A stretch of DNA of 5,632 bases, taken from CAZWUL01 sp964636625. Its GTDB lineage: Bacteria; Atribacterota; Phoenicimicrobiia; Phoenicimicrobiales; Stramentimicrobiaceae. The notes under the pieces are model-generated. The model was not told the DNA's origin and searched no databases. It saw only the letters and a program-made list of their open reading frames with translations. Position 1 is the first letter of the stretch. Each line of letters starts with the position of its first letter. Where the stretch lies: the NCBI GenBank assembly GCA_964636625.1, contig CAZWUL010000069.1:1-5632 (forward strand), read 5' to 3'. A program made the translations under genes and the position numbers. Below, piece by piece: positions 5,619-5,632 of this stretch.

Positions 5619-5632
5619 TATTGTAGTCTACT

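Larger units (their letters stand above)
4851..5632. other. Gene-free intergenic mosaic of short degenerate repeats
   Basis: This stretch of about 780 bases has no credible coding frame or RNA gene. It is built from short words that recur in both orientations. GCAAT occurs at 4917, 4924 and 4938. A tandem heptamer covers 4990-5010. ATGTCCTGA(A/G)GT occurs at 5297 and 5320, and CTTGCAACT(C/T)G at 5385 and 5399. AATCTTGCAA occurs at 5277 and 5396, each followed by a similar GTAACCT or GTACCTT tail. A 19-base inverted repeat links 5063-5081 with 5422-5440. A structured element lies at 5184-5254, and a possible promoter at the right end. Words and spacing vary, unlike a CRISPR array. Confidence 0.75.

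Overview
The window is AT-rich bacterial DNA with all recognisable genes on the + strand. It holds the 3' end of selA, a complete selB, a membrane-anchored DUF1573-type protein, a small ArsR-family regulator, a DUF218 (YdcF/SanA/ElyC-like) membrane protein, and a gene-free tail of about 780 bases. The selA-selB pair shows that the organism decodes UGA as selenocysteine, a trait common among anaerobes. Low G+C, A-rich codon use and a tail full of short degenerate repeats suggest an anaerobic, possibly uncultured, bacterium. I cannot fix the phylum; Atribacterota or a Firmicutes-like lineage would fit, but this is only an impression.

Layout: 1-566 is the C-terminal part of SelA, including the PLP lysine, and is cut by the window edge. 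Six bases later comes SelB (573-2444), surely co-transcribed with selA. SelA converts Ser-tRNA(Sec) to Sec-tRNA(Sec), and SelB delivers it to the ribosome at SECIS-marked UGA codons. Neither a tRNA(Sec) gene nor a selenoprotein gene is visible here. A 145-base gap (2445-2589) contains a weak candidate promoter with a dyad over its -10 and then a good ribosome binding site for the DUF1573 protein (2590-3645). This protein has an N-terminal membrane helix and about three Ig-like repeats, only the first carrying the Cys-Gly-Cys motif.

After 48 bases comes an ArsR/SmtB-type repressor (3694-4035) with a thiol metal-binding motif whose third cysteine is displaced from the classical position. Its last 13 bases overlap the GTG start of the DUF218 protein (4023-4850), so the two are probably translationally coupled. 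This suggests a small thiol- or metalloid-responsive envelope operon, but no efflux pump or reductase is present to confirm that.

The tail (4851-5632) has no credible gene. It is a mosaic of short repeated words in both orientations. They include a tandem heptamer, a 19-base inverted repeat with its copies about 340 bases apart, two direct-repeat pairs, and a 71-base nested stem element with a core resembling dispersed intergenic palindromes. The last 20 bases contain an extended -10 promoter motif that may serve a gene beyond the window. No new multi-gene system is evident. The least ordinary parts are the repeat-mosaic tail and the ArsR-DUF218 coupling.
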